Source of the DNA: Pristionchus mayeri
Lineage: Eukaryota; Nematoda; Chromadorea; Rhabditida; Neodiplogasteridae
Length of the DNA stretch: 64,000 nucleotides
Assembly (NCBI GenBank): GCA_036245805.1
Contig: BTRK01000002.1
Location: 16,361,067 to 16,425,066, forward strand
Direction: 5' to 3'
Below are positions 11,402-22,461 of this stretch, in pieces; position 1 is the first letter of the stretch; each line of letters opens with the position of its first letter. A program made the translations under genes and the position numbers. The notes under the pieces are model-generated. The model searched no databases and had not been told where the DNA came from. It was given only the letters and a program-made list of their open reading frames with translations.

Positions 11402-12496
11402 AGGATGTCGTCGCTTCTCCCTCGATCCCCTCCCCATTCCCATTCAAATTGTTTCCATCTTTCACTTCTGCTCTCCACCCCCATCCCCCTTCTCTGCCCT
11501 TCTCCCCCATCTCATCTCACCTCTATCATTATCATCCGTTCACGGGAATCGCAACGAGTGCTAAGCGATACTATATTTCCCCCCAATCTCCTCATTATCG
11601 TACTCATCTACGCCCTAACCGTCTGAGTCTCTACCTTCCTCGTGCTCTCTAGCTCTGTCTGATAGGGGAGAGCGTGCCAAGTGGAGAGAATCAGACGACT
11701 ACGCGCCTCACTCATTTCTTTCTTTGCGTGTGTATTTGTACAATTGTTCGCTTTTTCGTACGTTTTTATCGTTTCGTAATCTTTTACTCGTGGATTTTCA
11801 TTGCCGTATCTAGGTGGACTGGGTTGGACAGTATTCGTTGTTTGCAGTAAAGAGATTAATATATTCTCCGGATCGATCTGTGGAATGAGGAAACTTGTCT
11901 AAAAATCAAGTCGGTTTTACTTGCATGTACTGGAGGCTTCATGCTCTTCTCTTTTGGTGTTGAATTAATTACATCGATTTGGCTGTGTACCTTTGGGTAG
12001 TAGAGATGTCAATCTCGTTTACATTGTTATTGTAAGATCAGTTTGAGGGAAAGAGACAGTCGAGATGGCGGTTGGAAGAAGACTTCGACTGTGAGTACAT
12101 CCTTATGGTTGAGCTTTGGAGAGCTTGCTATGATTCATAGATTAGGGTATCGAAACGACCGTCTAAAGGGAAATTTTAAATGAATGTGGGAGGTCTCCTT
12201 CTCACCTCTTTTTCTGTTTTACCTCCATCTCCTTAGTTCCTCACTCCATTGGGCGATAGATCGGTCGTCAATTCGGATGACACATGATTGGAAAAAGAAG
12301 GCAGCAAGGGAGAGCATGGGCGATATGAGGAGAGACTAGAAGGCAAAAGAAGAATGAGATGGGAGAGAGCCACTGTGTGGGCTCATATTCATTCAATGTT
12401 GTTCATTTTTGTCATAATGTCTGTTATATTTTTTCTAAAGCGGGTAGATTATACTATGCTATAGATTTTTATATTTTTTAAATATCGATTGGTAGG
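11402..12496. other. Spacer between the RNase H1 gene and the first decayed RNase H gene
   Basis: No certain exon. A short ATG frame at 12064 ends at a good GTGAGT donor (12090s), but its phase does not fit the next exon. An alternative frame ending at the same donor does fit but has no ATG. The 5' part of the next gene may therefore lie here. The 11400-11680 stretch is pyrimidine-rich; its overlapping plus-strand frames look like compositional noise. Confidence 0.4.
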
Positions 12497-14682
12497 TCAC
12501 CGAGTCGTTGCAGATGGGCGAGGTGCTCATCGCCTACATCGGGACGGCGGAGCAGCGATGCGGAGGAGGAAAGCTGGTGAGTGAGGTGATGAGAGGAGGA
12601 ATAAGCAGGCAGGGGTTGTACTGGTAGGATGTTCAGTCAAAGTGATTCGTGAAATGATCTTGACCTTTCATGGGAGCAAAATAATTCGGTGCCGCTACAC
12701 ATTGTCTCTTTTATTCCAAAACTCAGCTAATTGGAACAATTGATATTTACACTTGAATTTTGGAACAGTAGTTCTGAAACCTATTTTATGGATCCTTACA
12801 TTTCATGACCGACATTGAAACCTCGACTCTGGAACATTTGGAATCGAACAAAGAGGAAAGGCAGATTCGCACCCCATTATCATAGAACGTGATCTCTGGA
12901 ACCGACGATCTCGCACTATTGTCTCGCACCCAGACAATGCAAATCCAACAGATTGGAACAAACATTGAGGACCCGACGATTTGGGAACTTTTTTGGCGAG
13001 TCTGATTAGACTCGAGTCATTTTTTTTCTTTACTTTTGTTGATAGTAGGAGGGATCCATTGTGAAAATAGATCATTAGCTGCAGCTCGGGGTCCGTCGAT
13101 AATCGCTGTACGCGCCTTTCTTTCTCCAATACTTCAATTCATCAAAATAATCATTTTACAAGACAATTGCCTTCCCATTTCATTTCTTTCCTAATCTTAA
13201 GATTGGGTCTGAGTGTGACAGGTCTCTGGAGCCGTGGGCACGTCAAGATGGGGAAGTCTCGGTATTGTGGTTTTTTTGTAGCTACATTAAAAATGATGAG
13301 CTTCATTGTTTCAAAACTTCCCAAACGATATCTTCAAAGAAAAGTTCCCAAATCGTCGGGTCCTCCATGTTTGTTCCAATCTGTCAGATTTGCATTGTCT
13401 GTGTGCGAGACAATAGTGCGAGATCGTCGGTTTCAGAGTTCACGTTCTATGATAATGGGCTTCGAGTCTGCCTTTTCTCTTTGTCCGAGTCCAATGAAAG
13501 TTCAAGAATTGAAGGGACGGGTTTTCGTGGTCTGATATTGCACGTTCCTTTTCGTATTTTCCAAAGTTTAGGTTTCAAGATTTCGGTGCGAAACTGTGAA
13601 GTTTTCAAATTATGGTTGCAATGTGTAGCGGCACCAATAATGCCTGTACTATTTGGAAAATGAAAATTTTATAAAAAAAATTATCTAGATTTTCGTTCGT
13701 AGTGCGTTGCTAACGCTATCTCGATTCACTGACTGTGAAGATATGATGCAAAGATTACATGCCATATGGTTGCGTATATCAACCACACGTAAACATATTA
13801 CATGTATATTTTGTAGCATAATTTATAAAATCAGGCAAAAAAATTAAATTGCACGATTCCCTTTTGCTGCAGGTGGCGTGGGCGGTGCTCTTTCCCGCCC
13901 GTCCCTCGCTCAACTTCTGCCGAAGAGTGAGGAACTCGGGCAGGGACGACACGCACTTCGCCCAGCTGTGCGCCCTTCTCAAGATTCTCTGGCAGGTACG
14001 GTAGCGAGAGGGGTACGGTAGATGGTATTAACGATCACTTTCTGTGTTGTGAGAGCTCTCGATGAAAAACATAACTATACCAGGAGTAATATACACGAGA
14101 ATTGTGAAATATAAAATTATTATTGATTGAGGTAGATCAAGTGAACGAGCAGGCGGAGAGGAAGGAGATTGAGAAGGTGATTGTGAAGACGAACGCCAGA
14201 CGGTTCGTCACTTCAGTTCAGGTAAGGAAGCGGAAAAGGGAGGGCGGGGAGAGAGACAGAAGTAAACGTAGTGGATGCGTGTTTCACAGATCCTACTTAT
14301 TGTTAGTGACCACAGGTTTTCTTTTGATTTGTTAGATGTCTCCACAGAAATATACTATAAAATGGTCATTGCATCAGATGGAGCTGGCTCGAATGAGCTC
14401 GCTCGGGTACGTGGGCGAGAGGACGCGCAAGGCGGGCATCATGGAGATTATCAAGAGCTACCGGCAGTTCGTCACTGTGAGTGAGAGTGATCTTTGATCT
14501 CTGCCTTTGATGTGTTCTCTGGTTTGAACTATGATGAATCTGATCCATATTCGAAATGTTTTGAATCAATTTTCAAATTGATCTTTGATCTTGTCCATTC
14601 TTAGCTCGATATGTTCTTCGCTCCCAACTCGGACGAGCACGTGGAGGAAGTGTGCGATCTGGCGATGGAGGCATTTCAGTAG
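12497..14682 (+). CDS. Catalytically decayed RNase H1-like protein (start unresolved)
   Basis: Five exons join in phase 0: about 12497-12576, 13873-13995, 14132-14221, 14336-14476, 14605-14682 (stop TAG). Aligned to the RNase H1 next door, strand 1 EVLIAYIGTAEQ matches KVCYTDGACS, helix A HFAQLCALLKILWQ matches NRAELMAVIKAISR, and strand 4 KVIVKTNARRF matches KLIIRTDSQLL. Introns fall at the same places: after strand 1, after helix A, before strand 5. Catalytic residues are changed: first Asp to Gly, Glu to Gln, second Asp to Asn. The final exon has a helix (EHVEEVCDLAMEAFQ) where NEMADQLA stands in the enzyme. The frames stay open and splice sites are sound, so it appears to be a maintained pseudoenzyme rather than a dead pseudogene. 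No hybrid-binding domain is seen. The first exon is not identified. Confidence 0.7.
12688..13635. mobile_element. Foldback DNA element in an intron of the decayed RNase H gene
   Basis: The ends GGTGCCGCTACACATTG (12688-12704) and CAATGTGTAGCGGCACC (13619-13635) are inverted. Long internal stretches also pair. GACCCGACGATTTGGGAACT near 12971 is the complement of a stretch near 13343, and the CGATCTCGCACTATTGTCTC tract near 12905 is the complement of one near 13408. The plus- and minus-strand frames here are by-products of the inverted arms. The element is about 950 bp and has no transposase. Confidence 0.75.
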
Positions 14683-17404
14683 AGATCAAAGATCAATTTT
14701 ATTATATTATTCACTAATTTCATCGTTGATAAAGGCTTATCGTCTCCATTTCATGTCGCTATGAGTCGATATGAGTGTCCGAGTCACTCTGTGATACCTC
14801 CGATTCACCCCTTGTGTATCCGATCGAGAGCAATGATCTGGCACACTCTCTGTTGAGTGTATGCTCTCTCGCTCGGTGCGATATAATTATGGGGAGAGTT
14901 TCATTTTAAAATTCTGATTCATGATGCTGCTTTGTGAGTAATGATGTGACTCTCTTCATTTTCCATAATACGTTGATGTCTCTATCCTTAGAGATAATAG
15001 TGGAAAGGAGAGAGCGACATAAAAATAACTCATATCAGGGACCACTCGAGGAGTCAGCGGGAGAGGACGTCTGATTAGCTGCTCCATTCAAGGTGAGTGC
15101 TTACTGTAGCTTCAATATCGATGGAAATGGATGCCTGGAGTACGGTACTGTTGCTTTGTTTCAGGGAGCGGTGAATCAACGGGTAATGGGACGAGGCGCA
15201 GCCTCTCCTCCCCTCGCTCGCCCCCCTCTCCTCTCCCTCGGCCCTACCTCCTCCCTTCCTTCTCCTCGTGGAGACAGGAGAAGCAACTAATTGAGGTTGG
15301 TTGAAAAGATTTGTGGAGGATTGATAAATGCTGTCAAGTTAACAAGTTCTGATCTGATATCCCGTCGTTTTAGCACCCCTGTCAGAGTGTCGTTTCCATA
15401 TTGATAATTACTACTTTCCTACTAGGAGTGTTAAGTGAGTGTGGAGTAATGATCTGATAGATTACGGTAGGCGAGAAGGGAAGGGCAGTGCGGAATTCTC
15501 TCGAGATTCTTATCACGTCTTATCATGGCTGACTGCCTGGACGCATCCGGTCCATTACAGTACCCTGGAATGTTTCATCCTTCTTTCTTTGGATAGTCGT
15601 ATTTGTAACACTTGCAAACTATCTCCCAATGTGACTGTTCCCCGAATCAGACATTGTTGACTAGAGTAGAGTAGGGTGGTGCACTCGAGTGAGTTGAGAC
15701 GGTGATTAGGCTGTATACTGGGGAGTCTGGTTGAGTGAGTGAAGGAAGAGGTTATGGCGGGGGCCTGTAAACGGGAGAAAAGTGCAGTGGATAATCATTA
15801 GAAAGAGAAGGACGCTATCCTCGGTTGACGCACTCTCTAGTCGCTCTTAGAGGAGAGACAGTATGCGAGCTGTGGAGGGGAGAGAGGACCCTGGGGAGAG
15901 AGGGTAGAAGGAAAGTGCAGCGATTCTAGTGACAGCCGAGGTTAGACAGCAGACAAGTGGACATTGTTAGACGAGTTAGTACAGTTTGCATCTGACTGCT
16001 GTCAAGAATAACGTCTTTCTTTCCTTTCTACTTTGAGGAAAAGTACTGAACAATTTTGCTACGGAGCATACTATGGCTTCGGGATTGTTTTTTGCCCCTT
16101 GGTAGATCAAGGAAGGCGCCGCTCGTATTCTGATCAGATTCCCTTCCTTCCCACTCTTCTATTCAGAGCGGCGTTCCGCTAGTATTCTTCCATTATCGCA
16201 CTCCGTTTTTGCCTAGGCATTCAGTTTCATCGTTCTCTCCTTCATCCAATTCCCCATTCAACCAAGTGACTAACGCACACCCCCATTTTCGATTTGGGTC
16301 ATCCTTAAATATCAGTGATACGGTTGATCTCCCGAATCGGCTGTCATACTCTGATTGAGAGTTGGTCGCGTCATCTGTAATAGTGCGCCAGAGTGCTTTC
16401 GCCTCTTTATAACTAACGTATTAATAACGCGCTCATATCAATAAATCACAGCTCGCAACCGTGGCTGTTATGAGCTGCCAGAGAGGCGGGAGTAGATAAT
16501 ATTGTGGAAGGAGAGTTCAGAGATCGAATTTGGTCGAATCTCGGTATTTTGCTTTTGGGTTGTGATAAAGGCCTCGATACTGTTAGCGATACCTTAGTTA
16601 TCCCTCCTATGAACTCAAGTACTTCAAAGAAGGAGAGAGTAGTTGTCTCTCTTCTTCCTCGCATATTTCATTGGGTGGATGCGCAACTCGAATCACTTTC
16701 TTTGTTCGAAGAGGTCGGAGTGGACGGAGGGAGAGGGAGGGAGGGGAGTCACGGCAATAAGAGAGGGGAGAATGGATGGGGGCCCGGTGATGGATGGATT
16801 GTTTAGAGAAGACGCGATTAATGGCAGGCAAGAAGGCAGCGCAGACAGTGGAATGGCCGCCGAAGTGCGTGCCCCCTTTACAGTGTCTACACTTTTAATG
16901 GTTGGAAGGGCAGATAAAACTTCCTCCTTGTGCCTGTTTTGGTGATGTGATATCTCGTCGCGAAAGCCCCTCGATGCTGTAGATACGTTTTATGGCCCCA
17001 ATATGCACAGCCCATCGTGTGATTGTATACGTGTGATATTGTTGTGAGCGTGAAAGAGGGCAGAAGAAGCAGCAGAAGCAGTGATTGAAAGTGGAGAGGA
17101 TTGGCGTAACTTGGTGCCAGTCCCGCACAGCGAGAGGCCTCCCTCTCGATCATCTCGTGAGAGATGCCGTTGAATGGATGATGCAAGAGCTGCGATCAGT
17201 GATCAAGTGATCAAACGGACCACGTCATCTAACGGGCTCAAGCAGCCGTTAATGGCACTGGCCAATTAGGGGTGATTGCGTTTGCATAGTAAGCAGACAC
17301 AGTCGGAGCCCTCCGCAGATGTACTCGTTGCCAAGAAATAATGAGGATTCTCACGGACACCTTCTAAATTAGTCCCATCTCCCAGGCACTGCGCTCGTTG
17401 TATT
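14683..17404. other. 2.7-kb spacer, no supported gene
   Basis: I see no exon with both good splice signals and recognisable coding content. GATCAAAGATC occurs at 14684-14694. Purine-rich stretches such as 16720-16760 give long frames on both strands, which reflects base composition. TACGGTAG-type octamers occur here as elsewhere. Confidence 0.4.
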
Positions 17405-17665
17405 ATGCAGAAGATGCTCGAATTTCTCACGCTCTTCCTATTGTCGCATAGCAGCGCCTCCGGAAAAGGGCAGCCGACTATAGACACCTGGTGTGGGAAT
17501 GATGAGGATAAGTCTCGGGGCAGTCGGTGCGACCCCCGAGGGAATAAAAGGAATTATTGCACTGTTGTTCTGCGAGAGGAAGTGCCATCAAGGAGATGTT
17601 GTGCTGATTCTGTGATCGAGCACAATGGTAGTTTCATTGTTGACGCCGATGTTGGCCCATTCTGA
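17405..17665 (+). CDS. Small putative secreted cysteine-rich peptide
   Basis: Single uninterrupted frame of 86 residues. The N-terminus MQKMLEFLTLFLLSHSSASG looks like a signal peptide: lysine, hydrophobic core, small residues before a possible cleavage site. The mature part carries five cysteines (WCGN, SRCDP, NYCTV, RRCCADS) in a charged background. No family is recognised. It lies in a spacer between decayed RNase H genes, about 0.8 kb before another small leader-like frame. The length and leader argue for a real gene; absence of introns and of homology argue for caution. Confidence 0.4.
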   Translation: MQKMLEFLTLFLLSHSSASGKGQPTIDTWCGNDEDKSRGSRCDPRGNKRNYCTVVLREEVPSRRCCADSVIEHNGSFIVDADVGPF

Positions 17666-18415
17666 GTTATTTAGCCAACGCTCAGTCTGCAGAGTTTGGG
17701 CTTGGCGGATCAAAGCGGGCCCTATCGGCACGCTGAGAGCGTATTGGACTAGTTACATCAGGAGTTGACACAGGACTGTCGAGATTAGCCCCGTCCGCGG
17801 ATGTGTTTGGAGTCGGCATTCGAGTGAAATCTGATACGAGAAGATGGTGGGCCGATACTGTAGTCTTTCTCCGTAGAGAGGAGGGAAGAAGCAATGTGTG
17901 TAGTTTGATGGATTGAAAGAACATCTGCGTTTACATTCTGAATAGACGTGGGCATCAGTAAAAGAGTGGTTTGTTCTCGGTTGTTCTTTGATGGTATAGG
18001 AGAGCGAAGGTCAGTGATGGTTAGAGCGTAATTTGTTTCATTTTCATTCTGAATAACAGTGGGCACAAACAAGAAGAGCTAAGAAGTTGTCAGTTTTCAG
18101 GAAAAGACAGGGCGGATAAACATGTCCTCTTTCCCAGGTAGTTGTGCGTGGACGTCGGAATGCAAAGAAATGAAAGAGGAGTCGGAGTCTTGATGAGTGG
18201 GTGGCTGGCTGGCATTGTATGGCCACAGGTGGCCTACACTAACGACTTTCGCCTCCTCCCATCCCTCAGTCCTGAATTCCCCCGATCGGTATCCGAACCT
18301 GTAATTGGGAAGGAATCGCCCCGCTTCCATCAGTGATTCACTGCCATCTGTTGATTATTTTGGATTCAGTCGATCAATGGAGTGTTCAATTAGGCGCTGC
18401 AGAGTTGTTTACCAC

Positions 18416-18830
18416 TGTTTCTCTTGCTCATCCTATTCATCGTCGGTTTCGTGCTTATCAATGATGTGGAGGAGGCAGAGGGGGAAGTGTCATCGGGAAC
18501 TGATCGATCCATCGACGATGACATCAACAAGCTGATGCAACGAGCGAAGATACAGCAGATCTGCAAACATCTCGTGCGAACTTATGAAGAGTGGGAAGGC
18601 GAATGCCTAAAAAAGTTCCACCTCTCAAATCTCATTAGCGGTAATTGCAATGGATAATTCGTTCTTATCAGCCCATCATTGATATATTTCAAGAGTTTCC
18701 AAGTGCTGCGATGGCGTCACGAGCACTTATGCGGCATGTTCCCACACGTAATGCTGAATCGCTTTTCGTTGGATTTAAGGAAGAAAGGCTGCATAATATT
18801 TGCCTGTATTCCTCAGGCTTTCTATACTGA
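18416..18830 (+). CDS. Possible small membrane or secreted protein (5' end unresolved)
   Basis: A frame with a strong hydrophobic segment (LPLFLLLILFIVGFVLI) is followed by an acidic, then charged helical stretch with two cysteines (QICKHL, GECLKKF). It can either stop at 18657 or, using a donor at about 18642 and the acceptor TTTCAAG near 18695, continue in frame to a stop at 18830 (ending LYSSGFLY). No ATG lies in frame before the hydrophobic segment, so a first exon or trans-splice acceptor (GCTGCAG at about 18403) must precede it. No family is recognised. The start coordinate is approximate. Confidence 0.3.
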
Positions 18831-21800
18831 ATTAACTTTGGGCGTGCAAATAGTCTCGGTCTCTTCCACTCTACCGTATCACTCCACTCGCTCTCCCCCA
18901 CTCTCTTCCCGAGTGCGCCAAAACAGTGGAAGGGAGTACAGCGGTGAGACTAAAGGCAGGCAGAGAGAGGGAAGAGGAAGAGATAGGCTCCGCCCTCCCA
19001 ATTCACTGCCCATACTCCACCCCCATTTTCATCGGACCCATCGCTCACTACGCATTCGTATCACTGCCACAGGACGACGCCGGTTGATCACTCCGGTCCT
19101 ATTCCGATCTCTGTAATGTGAGATGGGTGTGAGATGGTAGTTGATTGCACACTTGAGCTGCCCCAGTATCATCTATCGTCCTCTTCCTCCCTATCTCTAG
19201 GATGCTCACTCGGGCAGAACGAGCATTATCCATGTAGATCAGTGGCAGAGGACTGCATCTAATTTGCCCCCGTCCATCTCTCAATTATTCACTCTCCCTC
19301 TTTGTTTTATTAGACATGCTCATTGACTCATCTATCTATCAAGCGGGGCTCGACCCTCCTCTCCTTCTTGCGCCCTCTGGTTCGCTCCCACTTCGCATCT
19401 CTGATCTCATTCCCCTCCTCCCGCCTTGCGAAACCACCTTTCCCCCTTCTTCCCCCTTTTGCATCCAAGCAGCGTCTTGTTGTTATCGCGCATTGTTGTA
19501 GGGAGTGCTGGCAATAATTTCGTAAGCGATCTCGGCTGTGACTGTTCCTATTATCCCTTCGGGCATATTTCGAAAGCGGCCCGTCTCTAATGCGAATCAG
19601 AGACTCGCCCTTTGCGAAATTCGTTTTGAAGTTGCGTCCGTCTCATAATTGAGAAGCATCAGTACCACTTTTTTGATGCACTTGGCGGCCACCTGCGGAG
19701 AGGAGATTGAATGGAAAGGACGCGAGGGGGGAGGGAGGGGAAACATGAGAGAGAAGCGCGTCTAGCATGATCGCCAATTGAAGGGAATGAAGAAAAATGA
19801 CTGAGAGAGGTGAAACAAGGACGGCTAATGCGATGAATTGGGTACGGTACTGGCCTGTCGCGTGATATATCGATGGCGAAACATCGAAGGAGGAGGTGTA
19901 CGGTAGGGAGTACTTGAATGAAAGAAGGATCCGGAGAGGAGAGGAGGAGAGTTGGGAAGATTAGTGCGAACAGATGTGTACTTTTTTCATGGATTACCTG
20001 TCTGTCGAAACATGGAGGGGGAAGATACTGTATGAGAGCAGGAGGGTACGGTAGAGTGGCACGGCGGGGCGCTCATTCCCATTTCGTCACATTGCTGAAT
20101 CTTGTGCGACGGCGTTGGCGAAATGAGAGGGCCGAGCCTGTCACAACAGGTGTGAACAGTTGATGAGAGGCCTTATCAGCGCGGGGAGAGGGAGGGAGGA
20201 GGGGGAGGGGATGAGGGGAGAGGAGGGGGAGTGGTTGCTCAAGCAGTCGGCGTCTATCTGTCTCGAAGTGATCAGTCAATCGGTCGTCGCTCATTGGAGC
20301 CGGCTGCCTGCTTTCTCTCCCGCTCCTCACTTTGTCCTACGGTATTCTACTGAAGTGAAGTATCATACTACACTTCTATGCCCATCATCACATCCCTGCT
20401 CCACCTCCTCCTCATTTCCATGCGTATCTCTCGTAGGAATCAGCTGAATCTCTGGCCCGATGGCTACTCGTCACTATATAAATAGACGCTCGAGAAATGG
20501 GAATGGAATAGGCGAGAGAGATGAGCTCATTTCCTATCTCCGGCCCTTACTCTTCGCTCTTATTCCTCGTGCTTCTCATCCACCTTACGCAAAAGGAAAA
20601 CAGCGAATGATTGATTGAGGCATTGGAGCCTGAAAACAACGCCTACCGTAGCCCGGCCCTCCCCTCCAAGCTGCCCCTTACATTAGGGGCGCCCTCTCCC
20701 CAGGTGGGATGTACCTGCCCCCGCTGGTCTAAGACTGAAATCGGAAACCTGAAAGGGAGGGCCTAGTAGCTCCCTCCTGTCGAGGCGTAATAGGGCATAG
20801 TGTGTCTGATTAGATGAGACAACGGTAGAGGCTCGCTATCCTCCCTCCTTCTGTCCGGTGATTGTAATCGATTGGGGACTGGTTGTTGTTTCGTCGGCGT
20901 TTCGATAGCCACTCCACTCATGATGGCCCTTACTCTTGTTGTCATATCAGCGTACGTGACTCATGGCTCTTGTTCTAGAAGAGGCGAGGGATGGGGCTGA
21001 TAGCATCGTCCAGATTACTTTCCAAGCACACGCTCATCTCCCCCGATTGCGCAAGCCCCACTTCCCCTCCCATTCTCGAGAGTCTAGCCCTCCCCCTTGA
21101 CTCCTGTACTATCATTGCAATCCCAAAGTGTGCCATCCCTCCATTCACTGCACGACCTGCCCATTTCAACCGTTAGGAAGCAGTGTGAGAAGGAGTTGCG
21201 CAAGATGGTGCAAGTGCCTGGAGGCTGGCAGTACTACTCTACTCCCTGCTCGCAACTACCCATTGGCGCGAGCTGATTAGATCGTGAGAGTAGTGTACGG
21301 TATCAGGACGATGGACGGACGGGTTGTCACAGATTTAGGGAAATGTAGTGAGATTTCATGGCTATAATGTAGCCAGTTTTAGGGGACTCATAAATTTCAT
21401 CACGATTTCGCACACGGTTGATCATGTCGACAGTCGTCCGTTTTTCCCCTCGATTCCCTCCTTATCTATGGCAGTCGATGCAGAGGAGAGACGAGGATTC
21501 TGCACTCTTTGTCTCTCGCCTCTCCCCCCTTCCTCCCCCCTCCTCCCCCCCCCCCTCCTCCCGTTATCTCCCCTCCCCCATCGCCCGTTCTCATCCTCAT
21601 CACTGTCCCTTGTTGCCACCCTTCCTTGTGTCCCCCCTATCTCACCCCTATCAATGGGTCTCCGTCATCCCTAATCACCTATCCGTTGATCTGCTGGGAG
21701 TCCTGCTGCTGTGAAACTGCGCGCTCGCTCCTCATTCATTCGCCTCCTCCACTCCTCTCTTATCATCTCTTCTCTCCTTGCAGATACCGTAGTCTCTCGA

Positions 21801-21963
21801 GCTCGGGCCCCGCACTCAGCACATACACACACCGGTGAGCTACCGTAGCGCATGCTGCTATCCCTGTGCCATCCCTACGACCAACGGGTTCCCGCAACGA
21901 CAAGAAGGTATACTGTAGTTTGATTGATCATTCAATAAATCGATAATCTCTAGATCAGCCACA
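18831..21963. other. 3.1-kb spacer, no supported gene
   Basis: Only pyrimidine/purine-biased frames are visible, for example 21348-21838, a C/T-rich tract that is open in all three frames. Several TACGGTA octamers are present (19845, 19900, 20045). I found no exon chain. Confidence 0.4.
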
Positions 21964-22461
21964 ATGACGAAGGCAAGAAGATCCGTGCAGTGGAAGGAGG
22001 ACATGATTGAGACGAAGATCATCGAGGAGTGCGACTACGACTCGGAGAGGTACGGGGGATTACGGTAGATCAGGCATGTGGGACTACTGAAGATTGTGGG
22101 TACGGTAGACCAATGCACAATTGAAGTGAGGCATCAATCCCTTCGAGCGATCAGTCTACGAGCAGTCTCGACTCGGTATGACCCAGCACTAGTTTGCGAT
22201 TCACGATTTTCGTAATCTACAGTAATCTTCTCCAGACGCCGCCCGCTCTGGTGTACTCAACACGCTTCGCGGGCCTCCGCCGTCTCACGCCCTCGCCCCA
22301 TCCTCTCTTCCCTTCGGAAAGACTGCAGGTATACGGTAGAGAGGGATACGGTAGTCATAGGTTACTGTGACGATCGAATGTCCCTGCAGGACCCGAGGAC
22401 GGAGGGCCAACGAGTGAAGGCGGCGATAAAAGTGGACGTCGATAGATCGGGAAAGGTATAG
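21964..22461 (+). CDS. Small basic/acidic protein with a PP1-docking-like motif
   Basis: Three exons join in frame: 21964-22049, 22223-22328, 22390-22461, giving 87 residues and a TAG stop. The N-terminus MTKARRSVQWKEDMIETK contains RSVQW, which fits the RVxF class of protein phosphatase 1 docking motifs ([RK]-x-[VI]-x-[FW]) followed by an acidic stretch. The middle reads STRFAGLRRLTPSPHPLF, with proline-directed Ser/Thr sites. No domain family is recognised. Alternatively, the GTATAG after 22455 is a donor and the frame continues in phase 0 into the exon at 28996, making this the N-terminus of the next decayed RNase H gene across a 6.5-kb intron. I favour a separate gene because ATG 28996 follows its acceptor directly. 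Confidence 0.5.

Noticed and set aside
13167..13663. Overlapping plus-strand frames of 122 and 132 codons
   Set aside because: They lie inside the foldback element at 12688-13635, and the minus-strand frame in the other arm encodes the same inverted sequence.
18695..18790. Insulin-like resemblance (HEHLCG) in an alternative frame
   Set aside because: Only a short string matches; the cysteine spacing of insulin chains is absent and the frame does not fit the upstream exon.
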